From: Cryptomeria japonica
Taxonomy: Eukaryota > Streptophyta > Pinopsida > Cupressales > Cupressaceae
Assembly: GCF_030272615.1 (NCBI RefSeq)
Contig: NC_081406.1
Location: 400,908,939 to 400,972,938, forward strand
Direction: 5' to 3'
Length of the DNA stretch: 64,000 nucleotides
Shown: in pieces, positions 1 through 11,030 of the stretch
Numbering within the stretch: the stretch's first letter is position 1
How the letters are laid out: each line of letters opens with the position of its first letter
Made by a program: the position numbers and the translations under genes
The notes under the pieces: generated by a model
What the model saw: the letters and a program-made list of their open reading frames with translations, nothing else
Told to the model about the DNA's origin: nothing
Databases searched by the model: none

Positions 1-1540
1 CTAACATTTTCACTAGATGACCGAACAACCTGTAGGAAAATGTTAAAGGAGCCATTGTACCATAATATTTTGGTGTTGGTTTGTAGGGAGGCTCCAAGCC
101 CAAAGAGATTTAATTGACCCTAGGCAGGCATCTCTATGTGACCGCTTGAACTGAAGAAGTAAAAATCACTTGCAGTAGACAAAGAAGATGGGATCAAGTC
201 CTAAAACCTTGGATTTGGTGGTTTGACACCTTACCCCACCTTGAAAAAGTGTTAGTTTAGTCGGGGAACTAATACAAGGAGTACTTGCTTTGTAAATTAG
301 GCCTAATTAGCTTAATTAGGTCTAGAAGGACAATAATGATATAGACCTTTCAAACTTGTGGTTAGAGTCTAAGCCTTTGGGGAATTGTGTAACTTGATAA
401 AGGGTATTTGAATCTTCCCTTATTCTATCTTTTCCTTTGGAATTTTATTAATTTGTGTTTGGAGAACTCAACCGATAGGGCTACTAGTCAACTGGTAGGG
501 CTACTAGACAAATAGGATAGTTGTGAGACAAGTACCCCCTAACACATTTGATAGTCAGGTCTTATGAAGATTTTGTGTTGGTTGGACCACCAATAGACAA
601 AATCCAATAGTTTCCTATCCTACCAGTACCAGAAGATTGTTTTCCATTCACACAAGGGTAGAGTGTTTTAATCCCATCGGTATCGAAAGATACTAAACTG
701 GTATGGATCTGGTCACACAAATTGTTGTGTGAGTTGAGTACTTGGTAGGTGTGTTGTTTGATACCTTGAACAAACAAAAAAAATTTATTTGGACATAGTA
801 GTTGTGGGTTAGAGAAGGTTATCACCTAGTTTGTTTCCTGGCACTGCATCAATGATGCTCCTCAAAACATGTGATGCCAAGAATCCACTTCCATCACTAG
901 GTTTAGGATTTTCCCCTAGTTATAGATAGGACCTGATTTATTGTGGGTGAAGGAAAGGGATAGAAAGGAGTTTATTATGGATGGTGAACCTATTACAAGT
1001 GTGGTTGTTCTTGCACCAAACGATTGACCTATTAATGCTTGATACAACCACTAGACTTATATAATCCATAGGAGGTGATTAAGCCATGTCACAAACCCAA
1101 GCATTGTGCTGCATAGCACAAGGAGACCAAGGGTGAACACCTTGCAACAAAACCGATATTACGTAGATCAATAACAAGCCATGATGAGGATGGACAAGTT
1201 TATTATAGAATGATAGGTTGTGAGTGTGTGCAAAGTGGAAGGGTGAAACTAAGTCCTAAAGGAGGGAGGAGCAATAGCCTCTACACATGGTGTTGGTAAC
1301 CTGGTTTTCACCATGGTACTTGCCTAAGGTGCCACCAAAGTATTTTTCACCATTGGATGAATTTATTTCTTTTATTTTTTTATTTATTTTTAATATTTTT
1401 GTGTCACAAGGCGCCTGTTTGCCAAGTTTTCACCAAAGTGACAATTTTTTAAATTTTTTTAAATTTTTTTGTACTTTTGACATTTTTAATTTTTTTTTTG
1501 TGTTTTTAATATTTTTTTGATTTTTTGTATTTTTTATTGA
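1..1540. other. No gene recognised; probably the 3' flank of the minus-strand gypsy remnant
   Basis: I find no domain in any frame here. The stretch lies directly downstream, on the minus strand, of a gypsy integrase that ends at about 1541, so it is probably 3' untranslated or LTR sequence of that element. About 1353-1540 is very T-rich on the plus strand. I could not find LTR ends, a polypurine tract or a matching repeat elsewhere in the window, so the limits of the element stay open. Short open frames in this stretch carry no recognisable motif. Confidence 0.4.
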
Positions 1541-2830
1541 GATTCTCTGAAAAGAAATGTATAAAACTTGTGAAGGTGCATTTTGTTGATGAGATCATCT
1601 AATGGTTCTCTATCTAGTGTTGATAATTGATATGCACCTGATCCATAGACTGTTGTGATGACATAAGGCCCAAGCTAATTTGGTTCAAACTTTCTCTTTT
1701 TTTCTCCGTCCTGCTGATTTTTAGGGTTTTCTCTTAGGACCAAGTCACCCACCTCAAATGTGTGAGGTTTTAATCTGTGATTGTAACTGCAACTCATATG
1801 TTGTTGATATGCTTTCAAATGATTGAATGCAATTTGTCCATGTTCATCTAACACTTCCAAATCCTGCAAGCGAGAAACACTATATAGTCTTCATCACCAA
1901 TAAGATCATGTAAGGAGTTCCGTAAAGATGGTAACTCGATCTCAATGGACAAGATGGCCCTAGTACCATAGACAAGTGAATAGGGAGTAGCTCCAGTTTG
2001 TGTGTAGATGCGTGTGTGATAGGCCCATAGTGCATGATTAAGTTGGATGTACTAGTTGCGGCCAGTGTCATCAACTATCTTTTTAAGGATCTTGAGAATA
2101 GTTTTGTTAGATGCCTCAACTTGACTATTACCTTGGGGTAGTATGGAGTGGAAAAGCGATGATGGATATGGAATCAGTCACAAAGCTCAGTACAACTTGA
2201 TTTTTGAAGGGATGCCCATTATCTGTGAAAATGGAAAGAGGAACACCATATCAAAAAATGATATAATTGAGGATATAAGTTCAAATCTACTTACTAGCGA
2301 GTTAGGTGAGAGGGATGACCTCAATCTATTTTGTGAAATACTTAGTAGTTGTGATAATGAATTTATGGTCATTGGAGGATGGACAGTGAAACCTACTTAT
2401 GAGATCGAGTCCCCATTGACAAAAGGGCCATGTAGTAACAATGAGTTGAAGTTCTCATGTTGGTGCATGAATGAGGTCTCCATGAATCTGACACTGCTTG
2501 CATTTCTTGAAAAAATAGTAGAACTTTTCCATTGTAGGCCAGTAATAAGAAGTCCTCATAAGTTTCTTAGCTAAGGATGCACTGATAGAGTGAGAACCAT
2601 ATATACCTTCATGGACTTCATGTAATGCGATTTGAGCTTCATCACTCTCTAAACATCTAGGAATAATGCCATCAAGACCCCATCAATAAAGTTTGTTGGT
2701 TATAATGACATAACGAGAGGTTTGGAAGATGAAGGTATGACATTTGTTATTGGAAAGGTCAGGTGGAAGGGTGTTATCATCAGGGTAGGTGAAAATATCG
2801 CCATACTAAGGGGAATTAGGACCAACAAAA
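1541..2830 (-). pseudogene. Gypsy integrase, degenerate
   Basis: The N-terminal zinc domain is visible (HEVHEGIYGSH followed by CKQCQIHG). Next come the first catalytic Asp in WGLDLIS, the strand around TKYFTK and IEVIPLT, the second Asp in TDNGHPF, and the Glu region PQGNSQVEASNK. After that come ALWAYHTRI and GATPYSLVYG, and a tail FEVGDLVLRENPKN that ends near HLHKFYTFLF. The protein would insert the cDNA into chromosomes. At least five in-frame stops (several consistent with CAG to TAG or TGG to TGA/TAG) and a one-base frameshift near 1880 disable it. Confidence 0.85.
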
Positions 2831-2879
2831 CATATTAAGTCAGATGGAATGATCTCATATGCAAGGACCAAAATATTTT

Positions 2880-3290
2880 CCATTAAGAACTCAAACCGGT
2901 CTCATTCTGTGCCATGTCAATCAAGGAGGCAATGGAAGCCATAACATCTGCAACTTGATTTTTCTCTCTTGGTATTTTCTCAAATACTATCTCTATGAAG
3001 TAATTATTGAATTCATCCACCATTTTCTTGTAAGGCACTAATTTTTCATCTTTGGTATAATAATTATCATTTGTTTGATGAATCACAAGTTGAGAGTCAC
3101 CAAAATCATGACGTTCTTGGATCTTCCACTAAAATGCAATCCGTATACTTGTTGTCAATGCCTCATACTTTGCAATGTTGTTTGTGCAAGGGAAGGATAG
3201 ATGATATGATTCAGGAATAGAATCCCCTTGAGGTGTGATGAAGAGTATGCCTGCTCCTACTCCATGTTGGGTATATGAACCATCAAAATA
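2880..3290 (-). pseudogene. Second RNase H (RVT_3, archaeal-type) of the gypsy remnant
   Basis: Reading the minus strand across a few stops gives LYFDGSYTQHG, then a KYEAL helix, GDSQLVIHQ and NQVADVMASIASL. These match the four acidic positions of the RNase H1-like domain that Tat-clade gypsy elements acquired in addition to their own RNase H. The second acidic residue has become Lys (KYEAL instead of EYEAL, a G-to-A change), so catalysis would be lost. It lies after the RT-linked RNase H and before integrase, the standard Tat order. Confidence 0.82.
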
Positions 3291-3389
3291 TAATTTGACA
3301 TAATCTAGATTTTGTCACTATGAAGATGGATCCATCCAGAAATTTTGATACAATAGGAGAATCATCAATCATATATTGGTGCATCTGCA

Positions 3390-3690
3390 AGTTAGCCTAC
3401 AATGACTTGTCCTTTGATATATTTTCTGGCCACATACTCAATGTCAAATTTTCTTAATATCATGACATACTTAGCCAGCTTGCCTATGAGAGTTTCTTTA
3501 TTGAGTAGATACTTTAGTGGATCAATTCTTTCTACAAGCTTTATCTTGTGAGTTAGCATGTAATGATGCAACTTCTGCAAAGCAAAAATTATGGCAAGAC
3601 ATAGGCACTCAATTGGAGTATAATTAATCTCATATTCAACCAATGTGCGACTGATGTAGTAGATAGTGTGTTTTTTTCCTTCATGGACCT
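3390..3690 (-). pseudogene. Gypsy RNase H (RT-linked), fragment
   Basis: The frame contains the family-typical run ISRTLVEYEINYTPIE, then a leucine-rich helix, MLTHKI, RIDPLKYLL and LAKYVMILRKFDIEYV. These belong to the RNase H module that follows gypsy reverse transcriptase and cleaves the RNA strand of RNA/DNA hybrids during reverse transcription. Only the C-terminal part of the module remains, because the frame begins at the junction with LINE sequence. It leads directly into the second RNase H below. Confidence 0.85.
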
Positions 3691-4433
3691 ATTGTGCCAA
3701 AGATAAATTATCTATGATTACATTCTTATTAAATCGTATAATTCCAAATGGTAGATCCATGGGGGGATTTTCTATTGTGAATATTATGTCTTGTGAATCC
3801 TCATCTAGATATTTATTCTTGAGTACTTTACTCCACGTAGCTTCTAGTTCTTTGAACATAAACCAAACCATCTTTGCAACCAATTCTTTATTTTGGATGC
3901 TTGAATCCCTAATTTCTTCTCCCCCTTCTTCTTTCAGCCTCTTGACTAAGTTCCATGCCATCAGTGGAATCTTATGGTGTTTATTAGCACCATCCCAATA
4001 AAAATTTTCATGAGTGGAATCTTATGGTGTTCATTAGCACCCTCCCAAAGAAAATTCCTGCATATTTTATTTAAATCATCACCAAATTTTCTATTTAATT
4101 CATGAGTTGACATCAAATATATGGTAATGGTTGATAATACTACTTTTATCATTGTGATCTTGCTTGCTAAGGTGAGCCATCGAACTTTCCAATTTTCAGC
4201 CTCCTTACCACACTTCCCCATGATCTCACTCCACATAATCTAATTTTGATGGCCCCATCAATAAATGACAGCCCTAAATAAGTGCCAAGTAATTTATTCA
4301 CTTCGACACCCAAGATTGAGGCAATCCTTCTCTGTACATTCCCGCCAGTATTGAAAAAGAAAATCCTAGATTTATCCTTATTTATTTGTTGGCCCAAAAC
4401 AATGCAATATTCCTCTAAAACTCTATAAAATCA
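3691..4433 (-). pseudogene. LINE reverse transcriptase, C-terminal part
   Basis: Minus-strand frames contain GQQINKDKSRIFFF, LLGTYLGLSFIDG, WKVRWLTLASKITMIK, SRNFLWEG-like text and GGEEIRDSSIQNKELVAKMVW. These are the thumb and connection motifs that follow the catalytic palm in plant L1 elements, where the enzyme copies its RNA at a nicked target site. Frames shift at about 4200 and 4010. The second shift is explained by a 50-bp local duplication. The palm with its FADD box is absent upstream, so this copy could never have been active in its present form. Confidence 0.85.
3963..4062. repeat. 50-bp imperfect tandem duplication in the LINE
   Basis: The stretch beginning AGTGGAATCTTATGGTG occurs at 3963 and again at 4013, exactly 50 bp apart, with a few mismatches. 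Because 50 is not a multiple of three it shifts the LINE frame. The same peptide HHKIPL is read from each copy in different frames. Confidence 0.85.
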
Positions 4434-5424
4434 CTATTCAGGACTTCTGCCTTTCCCTCACCACCAAGTTGATCATTAAAAAATTTAACCCCTTATTCCT
4501 ATATACTTGCCACATCCAAGATAATTTCCTTGTCATTTTTCACAATTTTTGTGATCCAATTCCATCCTATTTTCATTTTATTTTGATCACTATCCTTTAG
4601 CCAATTCTCCTTTGATTTGGATCTCCAATAACATTCTCCCCTTGCTAAAATTTCTTCATAGTCCATTATTAATTATTTCTCCTTGACAAATGCTTCTTGG
4701 GACATACCTTGTTGAATGACAATCTCACATAACTGCTCCAATTCTCCTTTAATTATCTTTTTCTCTTCAAACACATTTTTAAAGGTAGTTCCATTCCAAA
4801 TTTTTCAATTTTCTTTTAATAATTGTAGTTTCTTATAGAAAATGAACATCTTTGTACGTATGACTTCATTCGACTCCATCCACCATGCAACAATTAAATC
4901 TATTAAGCTAAGCCATCTGAACCACATCCTTTCAAACTTAAATTGACATCTCCCTTAGCGTTCTTCTTCAGTAATATTTGGCTCTAATAGAAAGTGATAT
5001 GATATAGGTATTGGTCTAATTAAAGTGCTTGGAACCATGTTATCTCCCATCCATTTGTTTGTCATAAAGAATCTATCTGTTCTTTTTGCAATGTTCGAAA
5101 AGCCTAATCTTCTATTGGTCCATGTGAATTCCCATTTGGGGGGACAATATTTGACAAGTCAATTGAGGAAACAAATTGATGGAAGTTAAATTTTTATTAC
5201 AACATTATTCCTAACCCACCCACCTTTTCATTGGGATGTAAAATGGCATTAAATCTCCCACCATAATGGCCTTAAATTGGCAACTTTGTAGATCCACACT
5301 CAAAGTTCTCCACAATTCTTTTTTCTCCGCTATTTTAGATGGACCATAAATATTATACAATATGAACCTTAAATCAAAATGAAAACTTTTAACCTTACAT
5401 TTTATCCAATTTTGGTTAGAGGAT
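4434..5424 (-). pseudogene. LINE endonuclease C-terminus and linker
   Basis: Reading the minus strand from the Copia-1 junction gives KVKSFHFDLRFILYNIYGP, then a GDL-containing stretch and WEFTWTNRR, the endonuclease C-terminal pattern. The helical linker with EWLIMDYEEILARGE-like text and WLKDSDQNK follows. In the family this endonuclease nicks the target DNA to prime reverse transcription. After FFNDQL at about 4480 the sequence jumps within roughly 20 codons to the region beyond the RT palm, which implies a large internal deletion. Several stops are present. Confidence 0.75.
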
Positions 5425-5429
5425 AATAT
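5425..5429. repeat. Left target-site duplication of Copia-1
   Basis: AATAT directly precedes the left LTR and is repeated at 12266-12270 directly after the right LTR, as expected for integrase-mediated insertion. Confidence 0.93.
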
Positions 5430-5876
5430 TGTTGGTGTAAATAAATATTCATTGTGGATATTATTACACTTACTTAAGTTAACTTAGGATAATGCATCTC
5501 TTCGTAGTTTGGATTTGAGACACTTAGAGAAGTGTGCACTTAGGGATAGAGCTTGTAGGAGAAATTCCACCTTTTGTGGTTTTATTTTGCTGTTACACTC
5601 CACATTCAGTGGGTCATCCACCTCTTGTGGAATATTATATTATTTCTCCTACCTACCCTTAGTATTTCTTACCTACCCTTGTTTCTCATTGAGCCACATG
5701 TCATATTTGTGTGCTCATACATCCATATGGCCTTGCCTATATAAGCAGGCCTCTATTCATTGTATTGGTTAATCTAGTTGATCATTTGTATATCGATGAG
5801 AATACAGTTTGTTCTTGTCATTCTATTGTCTCTTTTATGCTTTTCATTGTGCCCTTGATCTTGGCAAAATCCTACA
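5430..5876 (+). repeat. Copia-1 5' LTR
   Basis: Starts TGTTGGTGTAAATAA and ends CCTACA, with TG...CA termini, 447 bp. It contains a TATATAA box at 5738-5744, which would drive the genomic transcript. It matches the 3' LTR at all but 7 positions by eye, with no length difference. Confidence 0.96.
5738..5744 (+). promoter_or_regulatory. TATA box of Copia-1 5' LTR
   Basis: TATATAA inside CCTATATAAGCAGG, about 130 bp before the LTR end. It is conserved in the 3' LTR at 12127-12133. It is a plausible core promoter for the element RNA; initiation was not tested. Confidence 0.7.
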
Positions 5877-5889
5877 TGGTATCAGAGCT
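5877..5889 (+). promoter_or_regulatory. Primer-binding site, initiator tRNA-Met
   Basis: TGGTATCAGAGCT lies directly after the left LTR. It is the complement of the 3' end of plant initiator tRNA-Met, the usual primer for minus-strand synthesis in plant copia elements. Confidence 0.96.
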
Positions 5890-7499
5890 ATTGGGGCTTC
5901 ATTGATCGGTTTTTGGAGACATCGTGGAAGGCTTCTATTTTTGGATTTGGGGATCTTCATTTTTTGGGGGTGTCATACAGCGATTTGGACATCATCGTTG
6001 AATCCGGGAGGCCGTTTCTATAAATTTCGACTATAAAGTCGGTCTATTTTGATGAGAAATTTTTTTTCCCCATTTTGGCTATTATTGTACGGATTTCGAA
6101 TTTTTTTTTAAATTCTTTTTTTTTATTTTTTTCAAAAAAAAATTTTTGAAAAATTTCAAAATAAAAAAAAATCGAAAAAAAAAACAAAGCAAAAAATTTA
6201 AAAAAAAAAAGGTTTTTTCTGCATATTTGTTTGGGGGTCCGCAGACCCCCCGTACACTGTACCTGCGTGTCGTGCAGGTGATGCAGGCACCGCCCGTACC
6301 CTTTTGCAGGTCCCGCCGCCGCTGCCGTGCTTCGTCTATCGGCCGCTCCGAACGCCGCGCCTCGCTCGTTGCACTAACACCGGGACCCGCACCGCGTACA
6401 GGTTTTGCAGTGCAGGTCCTCCCGCTGCCGCTCGCGCCGAGATCCGCCACCGTCGAGCTCCCTCCTGCCGGTCTTTGCACATCACTAGCTCTGGCAGCTC
6501 TCGTCCTCCCTGCTCCCGGCCGCCGTTGGTTCCTCGGCTCCGGCCACCTCCTCCGCCGGCGACCACCTAACCCAGGCGGCAACCACACCCACCATGTGGC
6601 AGGCGGCCACTGGCCCATGGGAAAACAATCATCTACACAGCCACGTCAAATCCATATAGTCCATACTACACAGTCACCATGCCACACAGTCGTCCATATA
6701 GTGCCACGTCATCCGTACGATCTACACAGTCACATGCACAGTCAGCAGTTCATACAGTATGGATGCCCAATCAGCAGGGAGGCGAAGTTTTTGTGATGGT
6801 TATACGTCTGTCAAATTTAACACAGTGACTTGCTGATGTCAGCACCACATCAGCACTTTTTTGAAATTTTTTTGACCCCTCTCCATTGGGCTTTTCAGTT
6901 TTGTAGTCCAACTTTGGAAGACCATATCTTGCTCATTTTTGCTCCTTTTTTGGTGCAATTTTTTTTGAAATGGGCTAAAATTTTGTGATCTTCGTAGTGG
7001 TGTGGTTATTTTCTGATTTTGGTGCATAGGGTTTTTGGAATTTTTGGATTCTCTCAGCTGTACCTGTCCAATCCTCAATTCTGCAACTTCAAAGGCCTCG
7101 TTTGAGCTCATACGATCTCCTTTTCAAGTGCCGTTTTTTTTGAAAGTGCTTATTTTTTTGTCTACTTTCAGAATATATGATCATATTTTAGAGATTTTGA
7201 GTGAAAATTGTACTTTCAGATATTGGTCTTATTTGGCCTATTAGGTACTTGTAAATTGCTTGGATCTTAGTTAGATCTCTTGCATTATCAGTTTGAGACT
7301 CTTTTGACTTTATTGAGGCAGTTGTAAAATTGTAATCAAAAGTCCACTTTGCCATTTTTTTGCAAGTGGCCCATTGTATATGCACTACTTATAAAGTGCC
7401 AAAATCATCACATTTGGGGGGTGTTCTTTGATTGAGTGAATTTGGGGGGGTGTCTTGTGTGATTGTGCCTCTCTTTGTGCTCTTTCCATTCTTGTTGCA
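5890..7499 (+). other. Copia-1 untranslated leader with GC-rich island
   Basis: This 1.6-kb stretch between primer site and gag has no credible gene. About 6090-6210 is a T-rich then A-rich block able to fold back. About 6231-6640 is strikingly GC-rich and CpG-rich in an otherwise AT-rich window, and overlapping open frames on both strands there are a composition effect. Copia-2 has a similar GC-rich leader segment at 56565-56810. Confidence 0.7.
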
Positions 7500-8470
7500 A
7501 TGAGTCCTAACAAATTTCCACCTTTAACTCCACATAATTATGCATCATGGAAAATTAAAGTATGGAGTAAACTAATGGAAAAGGGTCTCACACACTACAT
7601 AGATGGAACAATAACAACACCACCTGATCCTAAGGCTGATCCAAATGCTTAATTAGAATGGCTCACAAAGAATTGCATGACTCTTGGAACCTTATGCAAG
7701 TATGTATCAGATGACCTCATTTTTCACATTGAGAAGTGTAAAACAATTAAAGAGGCTTGGGATATGTTTCAGAAATTGTATGGACAAGTTGATGAAATCA
7801 GAGGCTATCAGATTGGCAATGAGCTCACCAACTTAGATCCCAAGAGTTTTGATACAATCCAAGATTATGTCACCAAAGAAAATGAGCTAAGAGCAAAGCT
7901 AAAGGATTGTGGAATTGACAAAAAGGATGCTCAATTGATATTCGACTTGTTGGACAAGCTTGCACTAGAATATGCAGCATTTGTATCTAGCTTCCAAACT
8001 CATCGTTTGACAATGGGGATTTCTTGTGTTATGCCTTCATTTGATGCTTTCACAGAAATGTTGATATTGGAACAATCTAAGTTGTTGAACATGGGGTTTC
8101 TCAAGTCTTCAAAGTCCAAGGCTTTGGTAGCAAATCAAGGAAATCAAGGAAGTCAAGGCAAAGATTCCAACAAGAAGAAGAAGTAATCCAAGTCTAAGCC
8201 ACACCAGGAAAAAGGACAATCATCCTCTCCATCACAAGATGATTTTTCATCCTCTTCCAAGAAGGGGACACCACCTAAGAAGGATAAACCAACTTGTGCA
8301 TATTGCAAAAAGTATGGTCATGATGAGCATCGATACCATGCAAAGCAAGTTGATAAGTTAACCAATCTTCTCAAGAAAAACAACATCAACTTGCCATCCG
8401 CCTACACAAAGAAGGATTCAACTCCTTCCTCTTCCTCACAGTCTAAGGGAAAAGGGCGAGCATTTGTGGC
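7500..8470 (+). pseudogene. Copia-1 gag region with altered zinc knuckle
   Basis: The gag part has the copia-type YASWKIKVWSKLME start and helices such as IKEAWDMFQKLYGQ (UBN2/gag family), which would form the virus-like particle. The nucleocapsid knuckle reads CAYCKKYGHDEHRYH: the last Cys of CX2CX4HX4C is Tyr (TAC), which would weaken zinc binding. Stops occur at 7650 and 8184. A Lys/Ser-rich linker separates the knuckle from the protease. Confidence 0.88.
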
Positions 8471-8860
8471 TACAATAGGTTCTTCACAGCAATGGATACT
8501 TGACTCGGGTGCCTCATATCACATGGGTTCTACAAAGGAGCAGTTTTCTTCATTGGAGCCATCTAAGGTACCTCACATTTACATAGGTGATGACACACAA
8601 GTAGAGGTTGAAGGGAAAGGTTCAGTTGACATGGATGATGGAACATTTGAGAATTTTCTCTATGTTCCTAACTTGTCTACCAACCTTCTCTCCATCTACC
8701 AAATCACTCACTATGGGAATGGGAAAAAGGTTGAGTTTACACCAGATTCAGTTGTGGTCAAGGTAGGAATGGGACAAGTCAATGACAACTCAAGGCTTTA
8801 TTCATTCTCCCACTTTGTGCCAAGTTCACCTTCTAGGGCCTTGCTTACTCATTCAAATTC
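8471..8860 (+). pseudogene. Copia-1 aspartic protease
   Basis: WILDSGASYHM carries the catalytic DSGA triad at 8502-8513, followed by the YVPNLSTNLLSI strand typical of copia proteases. The enzyme would release the mature gag and pol proteins. No stop falls in this domain, so it is the best preserved part of the frame. Confidence 0.9.
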
Positions 8861-9760
8861 AAAAAGTAAGCTATGGCATGAGCAGTTTGGTCACCTCAAC
8901 TACCGCTATCTTCAGCAGCTAAGCACTACAGACATGGTCACAGGTCTACCTTGAATCAGTTTTTCAGAGGGTGTATGTTCAGGTTGTTCCATGGGCAAGC
9001 ATCCCGAAGAGAAGTTTGATAAAGGGAAAACTTGGAGAGCTTTGGAAGTTCTTCAACTTGTTCATAGCGATGTAGCAGGTCCATTTCCAACACCTTGATT
9101 TAGTAAGGCCCGCTATGTTCTTACCTTCATTGATGACTACTCCCGCTTCACTTGGGTCTACTTTCTCATTCATAAGAGTGAAGTATTTGACAGATTTCAG
9201 GACTTCAAGACTCGTGTGGAGAAGCAATCAGGGAAAGTGATCAAGATTCTTCGCACAGATAATGGAAGGGAATATGTGAACAAGAGACTTGAGGATTTTT
9301 GTACATTTGAGGGGATTGATCTTCAGCATTCTGTTGCATACACTCCACAGCAGAACGGGGTTGTAGAATGCAAGAATAGAACTCTCAAAGAAATGGCTAG
9401 TTGTATGATACATGCACATTCTCTTGATCCCGCTTTTTGGGCAGAGGCTATCAGTTGTGCCACACACATCTAGAATTGGGTTCCTCACAAAGTTTTGCAA
9501 GGTATTACTCCTTTTGAAGCTTGGGCTGGTAGGAAACCGATTGTGAGACATTTCAGAGTCTTTGGGTGTCCAGCATGGGCTTGCATACCTCCACAGAAAC
9601 GCAAGGCATTGGAACCTCAGAGTCGACCTTGCATATTTGTTGGATATCCTAAGGGTGTTAAGGCATATAGATTGATGCATCCAGAGACACATGAGGTATT
9701 CATTGAGAGGAGTGTTCACTTTGAGGAAAGCTCTCCTAGCTTAGCCTCTTTACCTCCTCC
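8861..9760 (+). pseudogene. Copia-1 integrase
   Basis: The HHCC zinc module is visible as LWHEQFGHLNYRYLQQ followed by CSGCSMGKH. The DDE core follows: Asp in LVHSDVAGP, Asp in RTDNGREY at about 9258, and Glu in QQNGVVECKN. Then come FWAEAI, FGCPAW and YRLMHPETH. It would insert the cDNA. Stops at 8952, 9096 and 9471 inactivate it, but all catalytic residues remain. Confidence 0.92.
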
Positions 9761-9959
9761 ACCTTCCTCCATTGTGGATAGTGATATTAGTGATTCCGAT
9801 GATGAGACTCCCTCAACTCTGACTCATAGGGTTACACCTCCACAGGGTCCACTTGCAGTTGAGGAGCCTCATTCTCCACCTCCACCTAGACCTCGTTGGG
9901 CTCGACAAACACTTGAGTCTATGGGTTCTCTTGTTGGGGATCCTTCAGACACACGGAGA

Positions 9960-11030
9960 ACTCGATCACAACATCAAGATCTTCCACATGCATTCATTGC
10001 TACCGCTTTTGATCCACAGACATTTAGGGAAGCATCAGGGGTTTTTGAGTGGGACCAAGCTATGGAGGAAGAGTATAGTTCCTTGATGAGGAACAACACA
10101 TGGGATCTAGTCCATCTCCCTAAGGGGAGAAAGATGGTTCGATGTAAGTGGATCTATCAGACCAAGTTTGCAGCGGATGGTAGTGTGGATAAGTATAAGT
10201 CTCAGCTTGTTGCAAAAGGTTTCTCGCAGGTTGTAGGTGTTGACTATACTAAGACCTTTTCCCCCATAGCCAAGATGAACTCCATTCGTTTGACACTCGC
10301 TATTGTTACAGCTCATGGTTGGGTTGTACATCAGATGGATGTGAAGAGTGCTTTTCTTCATGGTGATCTTGATGAGGAGATTTATATGAAGCAGCCACAG
10401 GGTTTCATCCAGGATACTTCCTTGGTTTGAAGACTAAGGAAATCTCTCTATGGCCTTAAGTAGGCCCCCAGGGCTTGGTACACCAAGATGGATTCCTTTC
10501 TTCTCTCCGCAGGGTCCACCAGGTGTCATTCCGATCCGAATGTCTACATTTTGCGATAGGATGACTCTCACTTGATACTTGTGCTCTATGTTGATGACTT
10601 GATCATTATAGGGAGTACTTCATCCATCATTAGCAGGGTCAAATCTACTTTGCATGACAGATTTTCTATGACTGACTTGGGTCTTTTGCACTACTTTCTC
10701 GGGATAGAGATTTCACAGTCACCTTTCGGGATTACACTATCGCAGCCCAAGTATGCTCTTGATCTACTTTCCCGCTTTCATATGGCTGATTATAAGCCTG
10801 TCCCAACTCCCTTTCTTTCAGGAGTCAAGCTTGAGGCTCAGTGTTCTTCTCCACAAGTTGATGCCACTTTGTATCGTCAGCTTGTGGGTAGTCTCATCTA
10901 CTTGACTCATACACACCCTGATATTTCATTTGCAGTTGGCATGGTTTCTCACTTCATGCAGGATCCACATGAGCTTCATTGGAAAGCTGCCAAACGCATC
11001 CTTCATTACATCCAGGGTACACATCACTAT
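9960..11030 (+). pseudogene. Copia-1 reverse transcriptase
   Basis: Fingers and palm motifs are present: WDQAMEEEYSSLM, KWIYQTKFAADGSVDKYK, QMDVKSAFLHGDLDEEIYM, SLYGLK, and the active site LYVDDLIIIGS with YVDD at 10587-10598. GLLHYFLGIEI follows. This is a standard plant copia RVT_2 domain. Stops at 10428, 10461 and 10557 fall between the palm motifs. Confidence 0.94.

Larger units (their letters stand above)
1541..3690 (-). mobile_element. Truncated Ty3/gypsy element, pol 3' part
   Basis: On the minus strand this reads, in order, the RT-linked RNase H, a second RNase H, and integrase with its C-terminal tail. The reverse transcriptase core, protease, gag and 5' LTR are absent: the element stops abruptly against LINE sequence near 3690. 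The order RNase H, second RNase H, integrase is that of Tat-clade gypsy elements (known from the family). Several stops and frameshifts make it a dead copy. Whether the LINE or the gypsy element arrived first cannot be told from the junction. Confidence 0.88.

Noticed and set aside
1880-2372. Minus-strand short frames as separate genes
   Set aside because: They are other-frame shadows of the degenerate gypsy integrase, whose real frame shows the zinc module and the Asp, Asp and Glu regions.
6082-6796. Long overlapping open frames on both strands in the Copia-1 leader
   Set aside because: They follow from GC-rich composition with few stop codons, overlap each other, and show no domain. They sit between a primer-binding site and gag.
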